Source of the DNA: Sphingomonas sp. Leaf407
GTDB taxonomy: Bacteria > Pseudomonadota > Alphaproteobacteria > Sphingomonadales > Sphingomonadaceae
DNA length: 64,000 nt
Assembly: GCF_001425385.1 (NCBI RefSeq)
Contig: NZ_LMQO01000006.1
Location: 1 to 64,000 of the forward strand
Direction of reading: 5' to 3'
Under the pieces are notes generated by a model that searched no databases, was not told the origin of the DNA, and worked only from the letters and a program-made list of their open reading frames with translations. This document shows positions 24,563 through 33,227 of the stretch, in pieces; position 1 is the stretch's first letter; each line of letters begins with the position of its first letter. A program made the position numbers and the translations under genes.

Positions 24563-25253
24563 GCGCCAAACCCAGCGCAGGCGGCGATGCAGGCTCTTGC
24601 CAGTAGGTCGGATTACCGCCGCGCGCGTAAATCCAATCGAAGGCTTCGCCGCGGTTCGCCAGCTCGGGCAGTGCCTCACTAAGGATGTGGGCGAGCGTCG
24701 CGATCAGCGCGGCCTGATCGTCGCTGATCTCCTCGCGGCGCCAGCGCGCTTTCGGCCCAGCCTTGCCCGACGCCATGAAGCTGGTGACTGCGGCATCGTA
24801 CAGCGCCTTGCGGCGACGCCACTGGAGAACTCTGCCCCAACGGCGACACCAGCTATAGCATGCCGGATCGGCGAACACGGCCTTGACGAGGTCGCCGAAC
24901 ATCGGCCCCGCGCCCCTCTCCCGAGCCTGACGGAGCCACGCCAGCATCTGGTCGGGGTGGGCCATCAGTCCAACCAGCGCCGTGTCGTCGACACCCTCCA
25001 TGCCAACAAGAGTAAGCCCGGCGCCCAGCGCATAGTTGCTTGCATCGGCGGATCGTCCGCGTCCGCGGCGCTTGGTCAGCGCGTGGTGCTGACGACGTAA
25101 CTCGCTGATCGAGGCTTCACAGATGCGGGTTGCCGCATCGACCTTTGCGGTCATGTCGGCGACATCGCGACGGCACACGTCAAGGTTCAGGGCAGGCGCG
25201 GTGCTGTTTTCCACACCTTGGTCGCTGCCCCAACCGCCGGGAGCATGTAGCAA
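24555..25253 (-). CDS. Unknown island protein, first gene of the block
   Basis: About 232 residues if started at 25253; a start at 25154 (MTAKVDAATRI) would give 199 residues and is also possible, since neither has a clear ribosome site. The N-terminal half has a basic patch (HALTKRRGRGRSADASNY). The middle has FADPACYSWCRRWGRVLQWR, rich in Trp, Cys and Arg. The C-terminal part is helical. No known family is recognised. It is divergent from the relaxase gene, with the oriT-like repeat between them, which is where mobilization accessory genes usually lie. Confidence 0.5.
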   Translation of the reverse strand: MLHAPGGWGSDQGVENSTAPALNLDVCRRDVADMTAKVDAATRICEASISELRRQHHALTKRRGRGRSADASNYALGAGLTLVGMEGVDDTALVGLMAHPDQMLAWLRQARERGAGPMFGDLVKAVFADPACYSWCRRWGRVLQWRRRKALYDAAVTSFMASGKAGPKARWRREEISDDQAALIATLAHILSEALPELANRGEAFDWIYARGGNPTYWQEPASPPALGLAHD

Positions 25254-25338
25254 CTTAGCCCACCAAAAATGACGGCCCCTCGATTTCGAAAACGGTGGCC
25301 TGAGTTGCGTCTTTCACAACCGCGAGACGGCAAAAGGT

Positions 25339-25427
25339 GCAGGAGAGAGAGGGGGTGGTGCGCGATAAAGTGTTTTTCGGGCGCCAGAGGCGTACGACAA
25401 ACCGCTGCGCCACCCCCTCTCTCCTGC
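25339..25427. repeat. Imperfect inverted repeat before the relaxase, candidate oriT
   Basis: The left arm at 25339-25363 (GCAGGAGAGAGAGGGGGTGG and the next five bases) is complementary to the right arm at 25407-25427 (GCGCCACCCCCTCTCTCCTG plus C), apart from two 2-base bulges. A 43-bp spacer containing GATAAAGTGTTTTTCGG separates them. A long inverted repeat directly upstream of a Mob-type relaxase, in the divergent gap, is the usual form of an origin of transfer. The nick site is not identified. Confidence 0.55.
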
Positions 25428-25441
25428 GACGGAGAAAGTCA

Positions 25442-27220
25442 TTGAAGGTCGGCTACGCCAAGGTGAAGGAAAGGTCGGATGCGATCCAGCGCGCGCTGGC
25501 TGATGCGCGCAGCGCTCGTAACCGGATAACCCGTCAACGGCGCGAGCAGGACCGCGATGCGGTTGCGGCAGGTCGCCGGCAGAGGGCGCGTACCGCGAAG
25601 GAGGATCGCGACCGGGAGCGTGCCGGCAAGCGCCGCATCCGGGTGCAGGTCGCCGAGCACGACCGGCCACGCAGAATTGGTACCACACCGCGGCGGCTGT
25701 TCACGCGTCAGATGATCTTCAGCACCGGCACGCCGCGTGCGCGTGGCCAAGAGCGTGCCGACGGTTTCAGGTCCATACACTTCTCGCTGGTCGCGCGCGG
25801 CTTCCGCTCGACGGCGGGGCGGCGTTGGCGCGCCGGTGAGGCAGGTCGTGCGGCCTTGTACGCGGTGCGGGAAGACGCACTCGAAGGCGGCGAGGTCGGC
25901 TGGTGGTCGAATATCGCCGCGGACCGGGCCGAACTGCTCGCCTTCTGGCGCACGGTCGAGGCGGTGGAAAGGCACGACCGCGCCAATGCCAACGTCTACG
26001 TTGTCGAGGTCATCGCGCTTGATGCGACGCTCACCGAGGCTGACCGCCGCGCCGTGGTGACCGACCTCTGCGACGATCTCGAGCGGCGCGGGCTCGCTTT
26101 CGTCGTCGGCATGCACAAGCCCGATTCCTCGGGCGACCAGCGCAATTTCCACTGCCACCTGATGTACTCGCTGCGTCCAGCCGAACGCCACGCACCCTAT
26201 GACTGGAGCTTCGCCGTCTCTAAGGTCGGCGACATCAACACACCGGCTGGTATCCGGGCGCGGCGGTCGCTGGCGGTCGATACGATGAACTGGCAGCTGA
26301 TGCTCGCCGGCAGCGACCGCCGCTACACAGCGCTCAGCAACAAGGCGCGCGGGATCGTGGACACGCCGCAGCCGAAGTTGGGCAAAAGGGCCGTGTGGGT
26401 CGGCCGGCGTCTGGATGCAGAGCGGGCGCGAATGAACCACCTCGATCAGCTTGGTGCTGGACTTGCCAGCCTCAACGCAAGCTTCTCCCTGTCTGATCGT
26501 TTCGTAAACATCCGGAATTCATTACGCGCAACGCTTCATCGCGCTTCCGTACGGGTAAACGCGCCTGACCCGACTAAGACAGTCAGTGTCGACCCGTTGG
26601 AGCTGCGGTCGGACGCCGTCCGCCGTGTTATCGCCGACCGGCTCCATAGGCTTCTGTCATTCGACATCGGATTGTACGATGCCCGGCTGAGCACGATCGA
26701 ACGGGTGGTGCAGGAGCGCGTGGCGGCACTCCCTACGGCCAAGTCGAAAATGGTGCCGCTCAAAGCTGCGGGAGTTGTTGGCGAACAATCCATCGATGCA
26801 GCCTTGCAACCGGATCAGCTGCCGAGCGCCGAAACACCTGTTGCCGCGCCGGCGCCAATAGCTCCGATGGTGATAGCAAACACGACGAACCAGATCGACG
26901 CGCCCGAACGGCATCCGGGTGAGGTGCAGACCAGCGGCGAAACCAATACTGGCAAGCATCTAACCAACGACGAACATTCCGAGGAGGATCACGGGATACT
27001 TCAACTCGCCCTGATCGCCCGTCTCTTCCACGACGGGCAATGGGATCAGCGCGATTGGCAGTCCGGCGGCAAGAAGCGGTCTGTGGCGCGAGGGAGCCAT
27101 GTGGATGCGGGAGAAAACTCAGGCCCTGCTGCGGCGGAGGCTGAAGCTGAAACTGAAACACCCGACTGGGATGAAGTTTTGCTGGCTAAGTTGCGGGATG
27201 GCGGAGGGCGTGGCGGCTAG
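25442..27220 (+). CDS. MobA/MobL-family relaxase
   Basis: About 592 residues. After a basic N-terminus, the relaxase core has VNVYVVEVIALDATLT-like strands. It then has RRGLAFVVGMHKPDSSGDQR followed by NFHCHLMYSLRP (about residue 236), the HUH histidine pair of MobA/MobL enzymes that nick oriT. The C-terminal 200 residues are low complexity and acidic. A TTG at 25442 with GGAG 7 bp upstream is preferred, because the earlier possible start would run through the oriT-like repeat. No coupling protein or type IV secretion genes are near, so the island would be mobilizable but not self-transmissible. Confidence 0.8.
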   Translation: MKVGYAKVKERSDAIQRALADARSARNRITRQRREQDRDAVAAGRRQRARTAKEDRDRERAGKRRIRVQVAEHDRPRRIGTTPRRLFTRQMIFSTGTPRARGQERADGFRSIHFSLVARGFRSTAGRRWRAGEAGRAALYAVREDALEGGEVGWWSNIAADRAELLAFWRTVEAVERHDRANANVYVVEVIALDATLTEADRRAVVTDLCDDLERRGLAFVVGMHKPDSSGDQRNFHCHLMYSLRPAERHAPYDWSFAVSKVGDINTPAGIRARRSLAVDTMNWQLMLAGSDRRYTALSNKARGIVDTPQPKLGKRAVWVGRRLDAERARMNHLDQLGAGLASLNASFSLSDRFVNIRNSLRATLHRASVRVNAPDPTKTVSVDPLELRSDAVRRVIADRLHRLLSFDIGLYDARLSTIERVVQERVAALPTAKSKMVPLKAAGVVGEQSIDAALQPDQLPSAETPVAAPAPIAPMVIANTTNQIDAPERHPGEVQTSGETNTGKHLTNDEHSEEDHGILQLALIARLFHDGQWDQRDWQSGGKKRSVARGSHVDAGENSGPAAAEAEAETETPDWDEVLLAKLRDGGGRGG

Positions 27221-27250
27221 GGCTGAGGATCACTTCAAGGATCCAGCATC

Positions 27251-27508
27251 ATGACCGAGCCCATCGCGTCTTTACCGCCTACGAGCGCCCGCTACGTCCC
27301 ACCGATTCTTCGTGATGGGAAGGTTCAAACGCCCAAGACCGTCTGCGCATCGTGCCCGGCGTCGCTGTGGTACTTCGATCAGCGCCTTCACTGCTTCTGC
27401 GGTACGATGAAAACGCTGATGTGGACGGCCGGCAGCGAGGTTCCGCTTCGGCGGTGCGACGGGCGGCGATTCGCCATCGCGCAGTTGCGAGGGGCTAGAA
27501 GCGAATGA
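27251..27508 (+). CDS. Small cysteine-rich protein, unknown
   Basis: The protein has 85 residues. Cysteines in the pattern CASCPASLWYFDQRLHCFC, with another Cys further on, suggest a small zinc-binding fold. AAGGA lies about 9 bp before the ATG, and the gene follows the relaxase by 30 bp on the same strand, so it is probably in the same mobilization operon. No family is recognised. Confidence 0.6.
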   Translation: MTEPIASLPPTSARYVPPILRDGKVQTPKTVCASCPASLWYFDQRLHCFCGTMKTLMWTAGSEVPLRRCDGRRFAIAQLRGARSE

Positions 27509-27566
27509 CCTGACCGAGCATCTCCAATCAAGTTGGAATATCAACCCATGCGATGGAAGATAAGGT

Positions 27567-28310
27567 ATGTGCCAGTTCTCGAGTGTCGAGGTTGAGAATC
27601 GCCTCCGACCCGATATGATCGCGCAGGCCATGTGCATGCTCAAGAAGGTCGAGCGTGTCCTCGCTCACGGCGCGATCATTTACAACGTCCCAAATCAGCT
27701 GCGTGGTCAATCCGTTGGCGTCTACGGCGATTCGACCGAGGTCAAAATTGACTTCGACGCTTCCAGTGTACGGGTTGAGGTGGATGCCGAACGCTTCAGT
27801 TGCTGTGAAATGCAGGACTTTCGACCAACCTCCCCACCTCGTAATTTGGAAGACCTGACCAAACGCATGCCGGCATGGACATCGTACATCGCCACTTCGA
27901 CCGATCCGCTGATTATTCAGTCACGGGATGAAGCAACGGAGCAGGCGCTCGACGCGCTGCAGGCCGCAGTGACTGCAAGCGACCCGGACTGGTGGCATAT
28001 AATACTTTATCGCTATTCCGCCTCGGTCGTGCGGGCTACTATTCACGGCTCATCCTGTAGTCGCGACTATGCGACTGCAGACCTCGACTCGTCTGAATGG
28101 GCATTTCCGATGTCGGAAGCGCTGTCCCGGGCGTTGATCGATTTGCCGGATTACAGCTCGATATCGGATGGTGCTCGCCGTCGCAGCGACGCGCTCGACA
28201 TCGTGATGTGGCCGCCCCTGCCTTCCATCAGGGATAACACCCTGTCTCCGATCGGTAAGCTTCGCGCGATCGCGCTCGCAGCGGAGAAGGATTACCGCCT
28301 CCTGGACTGA
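27567..28310 (+). CDS. Hypothetical island protein
   Basis: The protein has 247 residues and is not recognised. No signal peptide or membrane segment is seen. Blocks such as VGVYGDSTEVKIDFDASSV and WWHIILYRYSASVVRATI suggest a mixed alpha/beta fold. GGAAG lies 9 bp before the ATG. Codon use is slightly less G/C-rich than in the core genes, in line with acquired DNA. It lies between the relaxase operon and the unknown-gene operon that begins near 28.5 kb. Confidence 0.55.
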   Translation: MCQFSSVEVENRLRPDMIAQAMCMLKKVERVLAHGAIIYNVPNQLRGQSVGVYGDSTEVKIDFDASSVRVEVDAERFSCCEMQDFRPTSPPRNLEDLTKRMPAWTSYIATSTDPLIIQSRDEATEQALDALQAAVTASDPDWWHIILYRYSASVVRATIHGSSCSRDYATADLDSSEWAFPMSEALSRALIDLPDYSSISDGARRRSDALDIVMWPPLPSIRDNTLSPIGKLRAIALAAEKDYRLLD

Positions 28311-28486
28311 TCGGTGATGGCGGCGCCGACGATCGACACGATTGCACCTGCACGAGCAGACCTTCCGGTCTGCGTGGCAGTACCGGTGGCAGCGCTGAGG
28401 CGCTGAGACGAAGGCCGCAGGGGCGGCAGAGGGGGAATGGAGGAGGATCTTCGAGCCTGAAGAGGAGGTGAAACTCCGAAGGGCTT

Positions 28487-28509
28487 GTCCCGAACCGATC
28501 GGTCGGGAC
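28487..28509. promoter_or_regulatory. Inverted repeat upstream of the unknown-gene operon, possible operator
   Basis: GTCCCGA and TCGGGAC form a 7-bp inverted repeat around ACCGATCGG, whose core CCGATCGG is itself a palindrome. It sits about 25 bp before the first start codon of the operon, a natural place for a repressor site or a leader hairpin. No regulator can be assigned. Confidence 0.4.
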
Positions 28510-28533
28510 CACGCAAGAAGGTTCTTCATCCTC

Positions 28534-29046
28534 ATGTCCATCTACACCGTGACGGGCTTCAGCCTGACGAGCATTGCCGTCGGCCTGCTTCTCGAAGCGC
28601 TCACTGCCGGCGACATCTACGATCAGATCACGTTGCCTGGCCTGCCCAATGCCATCCACGTGCCCGAACGCGACGCGGTCATCGCCGCGACGACCGCGCC
28701 CGCGCCGCTGTTCGACGGCGAACTGGAGGCGATCGCCACCGAGCGTCACCTCGACGTTATCCTGTTGCAGATCGGCGGACTGGAGGATGGACGAGCCAGG
28801 ATCGCCGTCGACTTCGCGCTCGGGTCGCTGCCCTGCACCGTGTGGGCCGAGTGTGGTTTTTCGCTCTATCAGGACGCCGACGGTACGTGGCTGGTGCCCG
28901 CCGGCTTCGGCCCGGCGGTGTCGGTCAGTTGGGAGGGCTTCAACCTCGAGATCGTGCCGCCATACGCCGATCTGATCGAGCGCGCCGACGGCATCGCGCG
29001 CGCCGCCCGCAGCCTCACTCGCTTCCTCCAGCCGGTGGAGGCGTGA
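28534..29046 (+). CDS. Hypothetical protein, first gene of an unknown island operon
   Basis: About 170 residues from the ATG at 28534, with AGAAGG 12 bp upstream; an earlier start at 28468 would add a poor-quality N-terminus. Not recognised. It looks like a soluble alpha/beta protein with LDVILLQIGGLEDGRARIAV and YQDADGTWLVPAGFGPAVSV. The Trp-Leu-Val-Pro turn recurs in the 173-residue protein three genes on (GTWLVPNPYFHG), so the two may be distant relatives. Its stop overlaps the next start (GTGA). Confidence 0.55.
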   Translation: MSIYTVTGFSLTSIAVGLLLEALTAGDIYDQITLPGLPNAIHVPERDAVIAATTAPAPLFDGELEAIATERHLDVILLQIGGLEDGRARIAVDFALGSLPCTVWAECGFSLYQDADGTWLVPAGFGPAVSVSWEGFNLEIVPPYADLIERADGIARAARSLTRFLQPVEA

Positions 29047-29687
29047 GCGTGGCCAAGCCGTTCCCGATCAACGTCGACGTCCAGCCGAACCCGGCCAATC
29101 CGCACTCCTGGCTCCCGCTAATGGGTCACTCGCCCGGCGAAAGCGGTCCCGGAGGTGTCCGGGTGATGTGGGGCGTCCTGCGGCCCGAATATCGCTCGTT
29201 TTCACCATCGCTCTCGACCTTCGTTCGCATGAAACTGGCACCCGCCGCCGGTGCAAACGCCACACCTTGGGCTATCACGGCCTATCGGTACGAGGTGCTG
29301 CTGCCGGCGTTCGCCAGCGATCACTTGCGCGACCCGCGATTGTTGATCGAGGCCGCCGAGCGCGAACAGCCAGCGGATGCGAAGGCGCTGGCGGCCTACG
29401 TCACGCTGACCTCGTCGCCTGATCGACTGCATGCGGCCTGGGAGATCGGGCGTACGCTGGCGAAAAATCTGGTCGACGACCACGACGTCGCCGCGTTGCT
29501 GGTCCAGCACGTGCCCTCGCTCGCGGGCGGCAGCGCGCAACCGCACCTCCACCTCGTCATTCCCGGACCGCGTCGGGTCACCCGCTACGGCATGTTCTCC
29601 ACCCTCGTCGGCGATCTCGCCGGCGACCGCGGACGCGACCTCGTCCTCACGCTGCTCGCCGGGATTGTCGGGGAGACAAGCGCATGA
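29043..29687 (+). CDS. MobA/MobL-like single-domain protein with HLH motif
   Basis: About 214 residues from a GTG that overlaps the previous stop. The stretch AWEIGRTLAKNLVDDHDVAA is followed by LLVQHVPSLAGGSAQPHLHL and VIPGPRR. It resembles the helix-strand-strand core of MobA/MobL relaxases, where a 'H.P......N.HaHl' pair binds the metal. Here the pattern is H...QPHLHLV. The catalytic tyrosine region is not clear, so it may be an inactive relative or a different HxH enzyme such as a HIT-type hydrolase. It sits inside a tightly packed operon on a mobilizable island. The call is tentative. Confidence 0.4.
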   Translation: MSVAKPFPINVDVQPNPANPHSWLPLMGHSPGESGPGGVRVMWGVLRPEYRSFSPSLSTFVRMKLAPAAGANATPWAITAYRYEVLLPAFASDHLRDPRLLIEAAEREQPADAKALAAYVTLTSSPDRLHAAWEIGRTLAKNLVDDHDVAALLVQHVPSLAGGSAQPHLHLVIPGPRRVTRYGMFSTLVGDLAGDRGRDLVLTLLAGIVGETSA

Positions 29688-30085
29688 GCGCCCTGCTGCT
29701 GCGCACGCTGGACGAGATCGGTCGCCTCGGCCTGACCCACGCGCTCGATCCCGCGCCGCTTGGCGCGGCGCTCGGTGTCGAGTCGATTGATGTCGGAAAA
29801 CTGATCGACACCGGCTGCGTCTCGGACACGCTTCTGATGACGAGCGAGGCTGCGGCGGCGTACCTTCTCGGGATCCTGGTCCGCCTGGAGGTGCGCTGCC
29901 ACGGCGACAGTGTGGCCATTCGCGCCGCGCTCGATCGCCCAAGCCCTGACCTGAGTGGTCTCTCGATCGTGCAGGGTCTGCTTGCCCGCCCCGACATCGC
30001 CGGCCTCGCCGTGATCCACGAAGCCGCCGGTACGCTGCCCGTACCCCGCGTCCGCATGTGGCGCGTCGCCGACACCTACAGCTAA
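29684..30085 (+). CDS. Hypothetical protein, third gene of the unknown operon
   Basis: The protein has 133 residues; the ATG overlaps the previous stop (ATGA). It is alanine- and leucine-rich and helical (LLRTLDEIGRLGLTHALDPA, then SEAAAAYLLGILVRLEV), without signal or membrane segments. No family is recognised. The strict coupling to the two genes before it suggests a protein complex. Confidence 0.5.
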   Translation: MSALLLRTLDEIGRLGLTHALDPAPLGAALGVESIDVGKLIDTGCVSDTLLMTSEAAAAYLLGILVRLEVRCHGDSVAIRAALDRPSPDLSGLSIVQGLLARPDIAGLAVIHEAAGTLPVPRVRMWRVADTYS

Positions 30086-30098
30086 AAGGTATCCAACG

Positions 30099-30620
30099 AT
30101 GAACGACGGACCTGCCGCCCGGCGGGCGGCGGAGGCGCGCGCGCTTACCGCTACGCTCGCCATCGCCGGGCTCGAGGGCTGGTCGCTGCGCGGCGGCGAT
30201 ATCAGCCTCGATTTGCCCTTCTCGCATTACCTGTACGTCGAGGCGGCCCAGTTGCTGCTCGTACCCACCATCCGACCGTTACCGGCGGAGATGAAGACGG
30301 TGACGCCAGGTACGCGCATCGCCCGCAGCGATGCCTTGGTCGTCCGCGTCGATCCGGCCGAGCCGTTCCGGGTCGAACTGGCATTCGCCCTGTGGGGTCG
30401 CGACGCGACCCGCTGGCTGGCGCCGATGGTACTGTGGCAGCGCAGTGATGTCGGCACGTGGCTGGTGCCGAACCCTTATTTTCACGGGGTGCGTGACGAG
30501 TGCTTTTCCCTGCGCGGTGGCCGGCTGCGACCCGGCCCCGCGCCGTGGCGGTCGGAAGCCGAGATGCGGGTCGGCTGCATGAACGTCGCCGTCTGGCTGT
30601 CGCGGATGCTCTCCATGTGA
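30099..30620 (+). CDS. Hypothetical protein, fourth gene of the unknown operon
   Basis: The protein has 173 residues. It is a soluble, beta-rich pattern with FRVELAFALWGRDATRW and DVGTWLVPNPYFHGVRDECF. AAAGGT lies just before the ATG and the gap to the previous gene is 13 bp. It shares the TWLVP turn with the first gene of this operon. No known family is recognised. Confidence 0.5.
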   Translation: MNDGPAARRAAEARALTATLAIAGLEGWSLRGGDISLDLPFSHYLYVEAAQLLLVPTIRPLPAEMKTVTPGTRIARSDALVVRVDPAEPFRVELAFALWGRDATRWLAPMVLWQRSDVGTWLVPNPYFHGVRDECFSLRGGRLRPGPAPWRSEAEMRVGCMNVAVWLSRMLSM

Positions 30621-30754
30621 CCGGCCAGCGGGCCGGCTCGACAGGGTCGAGGACAGGCAAAGGAGCTTGGAAGCCCGGAAGTGCTGGAGACGGGGGAGGG
30701 AAATGGACCCTGAAGCCGCTCCGGCGCGAACACGCCAGCCAAAGGACAACAAAG

Positions 30755-31357
30755 ATGATCCCGCACACCATCGATCCCGCAACCGAGACCTACTTCTTCA
30801 AGATGTCGGCCTTGCGCGGTCACCACATGCTCTTTGTCACCCAGGCGATGGAAACGCAGAACCCCTGCACGCCGCTCTGGGTTGGGGCTTGCCCCGACGA
30901 ACGGACGCTGAACGCGTTCGCGCGTTGGCTGGCAGTGCGCCGCGACGAATGGGCTGCATGGGGACGGCAGGTAGAACTTACCGGTTACGAGGCGTTCGAC
31001 CGCTACCTGCGCGCCCGGATCGAAGCCGAGCCCTACGGCGAATCGGACGCCACGATCGTCCGCGTCGCCGAAGGCAGCCGCGAGGTCATCATCGGCCAGT
31101 CGGTCAGCGGACCATTCGGATATGGCGAGGAAATGCTCTACCGGCACATCTTCCGCACGCCCAAGGCACGGAAGCGCTTCCTGGCGTGGCTCGACAAGGA
31201 CGGAAGCCTTTCGCGCATGCACGAACTCGTCGCACTCGCCTTCCAGCGCGGCACCGCCGCACTCGGCGAAGCCCTCGACGAGATCGCCGACCGATCCGGG
31301 ACCGGCAAACCGAGCGGCGAGCAGCGGCGCCAACCGCAATCGCTGCAGGCCGGTTAA
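30755..31357 (+). CDS. Hypothetical island protein
   Basis: About 200 residues. The ATG at 30755 has AAAGGA 8 bp upstream. The fold looks alpha/beta, with TETYFFKMSALRGHHMLFVT, DERTLNAFARWLAVRRDEWA and MLYRHIFRTPKARKRFLAWL. The C-terminal tail is basic and disordered. No family is recognised. A 134-bp gap separates it from the operon before it. It is one of a set of cargo or accessory genes between relaxase and recombinase. Confidence 0.5.
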   Translation: MIPHTIDPATETYFFKMSALRGHHMLFVTQAMETQNPCTPLWVGACPDERTLNAFARWLAVRRDEWAAWGRQVELTGYEAFDRYLRARIEAEPYGESDATIVRVAEGSREVIIGQSVSGPFGYGEEMLYRHIFRTPKARKRFLAWLDKDGSLSRMHELVALAFQRGTAALGEALDEIADRSGTGKPSGEQRRQPQSLQAG

Positions 31358-31413
31358 GCGGTCACTTCTGCAAAAGACGCTGTTTTAGCGGGGCTAAGTT
31401 GCGTCTCGTCCGC

Positions 31414-31442
31414 GGCCATCCTGTCATCTCGACAGGATGGCC
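31414..31442. promoter_or_regulatory. Perfect 12-bp inverted repeat over the start of a small ORF
   Basis: GGCCATCCTGTC and GACAGGATGGCC flank a 5-base loop ATCTC. The right arm covers the start codon and the AGG of the 56-residue ORF. In RNA it would hide the start; in DNA it could be an operator or a recombination site for the nearby serine recombinase. It could also end transcription of the preceding gene, though no T-run follows. Confidence 0.5.
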
Positions 31443-31607
31443 CCACAGCCCTTCGATCAACATCCGCAGTCCGGCAGCCGTGTCGATGGCCGGACGGGCT
31501 GCTGTGGGCGGCTGATCGTCGACCGCTTGATCGCGCCGCCGATCACACCGGCCGAACTCCGCGCCGTGCTCGATGCCCTTCAGGACGAGCTTCGCAACCT
31601 GATCTGA
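31437..31607 (+). CDS. 56-residue protein, unknown
   Basis: The frame from the ATG at 31437 to TGA at 31605 reads MAPQPFDQHPQSGSRVDGRT, then GCCGRLIVDRLIAPPITPAE and LRAVLDALQDELRNLI. The C-terminal amphipathic helix and natural composition support a real small gene. Its stop lies 12 bp before the start of the serine recombinase, so it may be co-transcribed and serve as a regulator or directionality factor. That role is inferred from position only. Confidence 0.45.
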   Translation: MAPQPFDQHPQSGSRVDGRTGCCGRLIVDRLIAPPITPAELRAVLDALQDELRNLI

Positions 31608-31619
31608 CAGAGGAAGACG

Positions 31620-33227
31620 GTGACCCGTTCCAACCCCATCCGCGCCTATGCCTATCTGCGCCTTTCCGTCGACAAGGAGGATGGTACGCCGCAAAGCATT
31701 CAGGCGCAGCGCAGTTCCATCAACGATTATGCGCGCAAGAACGGCATCACCATCGTTGAGGAATTTGCCGACGCCGGCTTCAGCGGCCAGAATGATCGTC
31801 GCCCCGAGTTCCGCCGCATGGTGGCTCAGGCCATCGCCGACGATCATCCGGTCGATGCGGTACTCATGTTCATGCTGAGCCGCATGGCCCGCAGCGCTCG
31901 GCTGTTCTTCGAGGTGACGGGCAAGCTGGAGGATGCAGGCGTCGAAGTCATCTCGATCACCGAAAATTTCGGTACCGGCCGGGGCCGGCGCATCGGTCGG
32001 GCAATCACTGCGGTCATAAACGAGGAACAGGCGCTCGACGCTGCCATCCTCACCCGCAAGAGCCGCCGCGAGAACGCGCGCCAAGGCTTCTATAACGGTG
32101 GACCGATCCCTTTCGGGTACGAAACCTATGTCGCCCGGACGGATGGCGAAAAGGAACGCAAAAAGCTGGCGATAGTCCTAGCTGAGGCCGAAATCGTCAA
32201 ACGCATATTCGAATGGGCGGACAGTGGTCGTGGCGGCCGCTGGATCGTCAGGGCACTGAACAATGGTGCTTATTCGTTGCGAGGTGCCCGGTTCACCAAC
32301 GGCAATATTGCAGGCATTCTCGCCAACGAGGCCTACACCGGCACCTACCATGATCGCACTGCCGACGACGACGGCGTCCGACCGGACATCGAAGACGCGA
32401 TTCCGGTCGCCTGCCCGGCGATTGTCTCGCGCGAGCAATTCGATCGTGTCGCCTCTACCCGGGCCAGCCGGAACCCCCGAGCACTGGCGCCGCACGTGGC
32501 GGCCGGTACGACGCTGCTGACCGGCCTTGCCCGATGCGGTGGGCCGGGATGTACAAGCGGCCTTACCATCGCCACCGGCAAGGGTGGTCGCTATGCCTAC
32601 TACCGCTGCAACGATCGGCTGAACCGGGGAGGCAGCTGTTCCACCCGCCCGATTCGGCGCGAGGAGCTCGACGGGATCGTCGTCGATGCGATCGAACGGC
32701 GGGTACTGGCACCGGAGCGCTTGCGCGAACTACTCGCCGGCGTGCTCGACTTGTCGGCAGAGCGGCACGTCGCGCGTCAGGCCGAGCTACGCCACCTCCG
32801 CGCCGAGAAGACGCGAACCGAAACGGCGATGAACAAGCTGCTTATTCTCGTGGAAGACGAGATCATGAGCCCTCGCGACCCGGTATTTGCCAGTCGCATG
32901 GCTGAGAACAAGGCGAAGCTCGCCAGCGTCTCGGCGCGGATCGACGTCGTCGAGGCGCAACTTGTCCGAGGCGCGCGGCAGATCGATGAGCATACCGTCG
33001 CCAAGTTCGGAGAGTTGCTTTCTGCCAAGTTGCGCGACGACGATCTGACTTTGCGCGCTCAGTACCTCAAGCTGTTCGTCGCTGAGGTGCGAGTGTCCGA
33101 TACCCTGATCGAGATCATCGGTCCAACGGCAGCGCTCGAAGCCGGTGTCGCAACCGGCATGCCTGTCAAAGCTGAAGTGCCCAGCTTTGACCGGGAGTGG
33201 TGCCGCTTACAGGACTCGAACCTGTGA
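31620..33227 (+). CDS. Large serine recombinase (site-specific integrase)
   Basis: The protein has 535 residues. The N-terminal resolvase domain has AYAYLRLSVDKEDG (nucleophile Ser16), FADAGFSGQNDRRPEFRRM and MLSRMARSARLF. A recombinase domain follows (GFYNGGPIPFGYE, ILANEAYTGTYH). Then comes a zinc ribbon (LARCGGPGCTSGL, YYRCNDR, GGSCSTRPI) and a long coiled coil. This is the usual design of phage- and island-type serine integrases. The last residues, EWCRLQDSNL, are encoded by bases belonging to the tRNA-Thr gene on the other strand. The element thus appears joined to the chromosome at the tRNA 3' end, and integration there fixes the C-terminus. Confidence 0.85.
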   Translation: MTRSNPIRAYAYLRLSVDKEDGTPQSIQAQRSSINDYARKNGITIVEEFADAGFSGQNDRRPEFRRMVAQAIADDHPVDAVLMFMLSRMARSARLFFEVTGKLEDAGVEVISITENFGTGRGRRIGRAITAVINEEQALDAAILTRKSRRENARQGFYNGGPIPFGYETYVARTDGEKERKKLAIVLAEAEIVKRIFEWADSGRGGRWIVRALNNGAYSLRGARFTNGNIAGILANEAYTGTYHDRTADDDGVRPDIEDAIPVACPAIVSREQFDRVASTRASRNPRALAPHVAAGTTLLTGLARCGGPGCTSGLTIATGKGGRYAYYRCNDRLNRGGSCSTRPIRREELDGIVVDAIERRVLAPERLRELLAGVLDLSAERHVARQAELRHLRAEKTRTETAMNKLLILVEDEIMSPRDPVFASRMAENKAKLASVSARIDVVEAQLVRGARQIDEHTVAKFGELLSAKLRDDDLTLRAQYLKLFVAEVRVSDTLIEIIGPTAALEAGVATGMPVKAEVPSFDREWCRLQDSNL

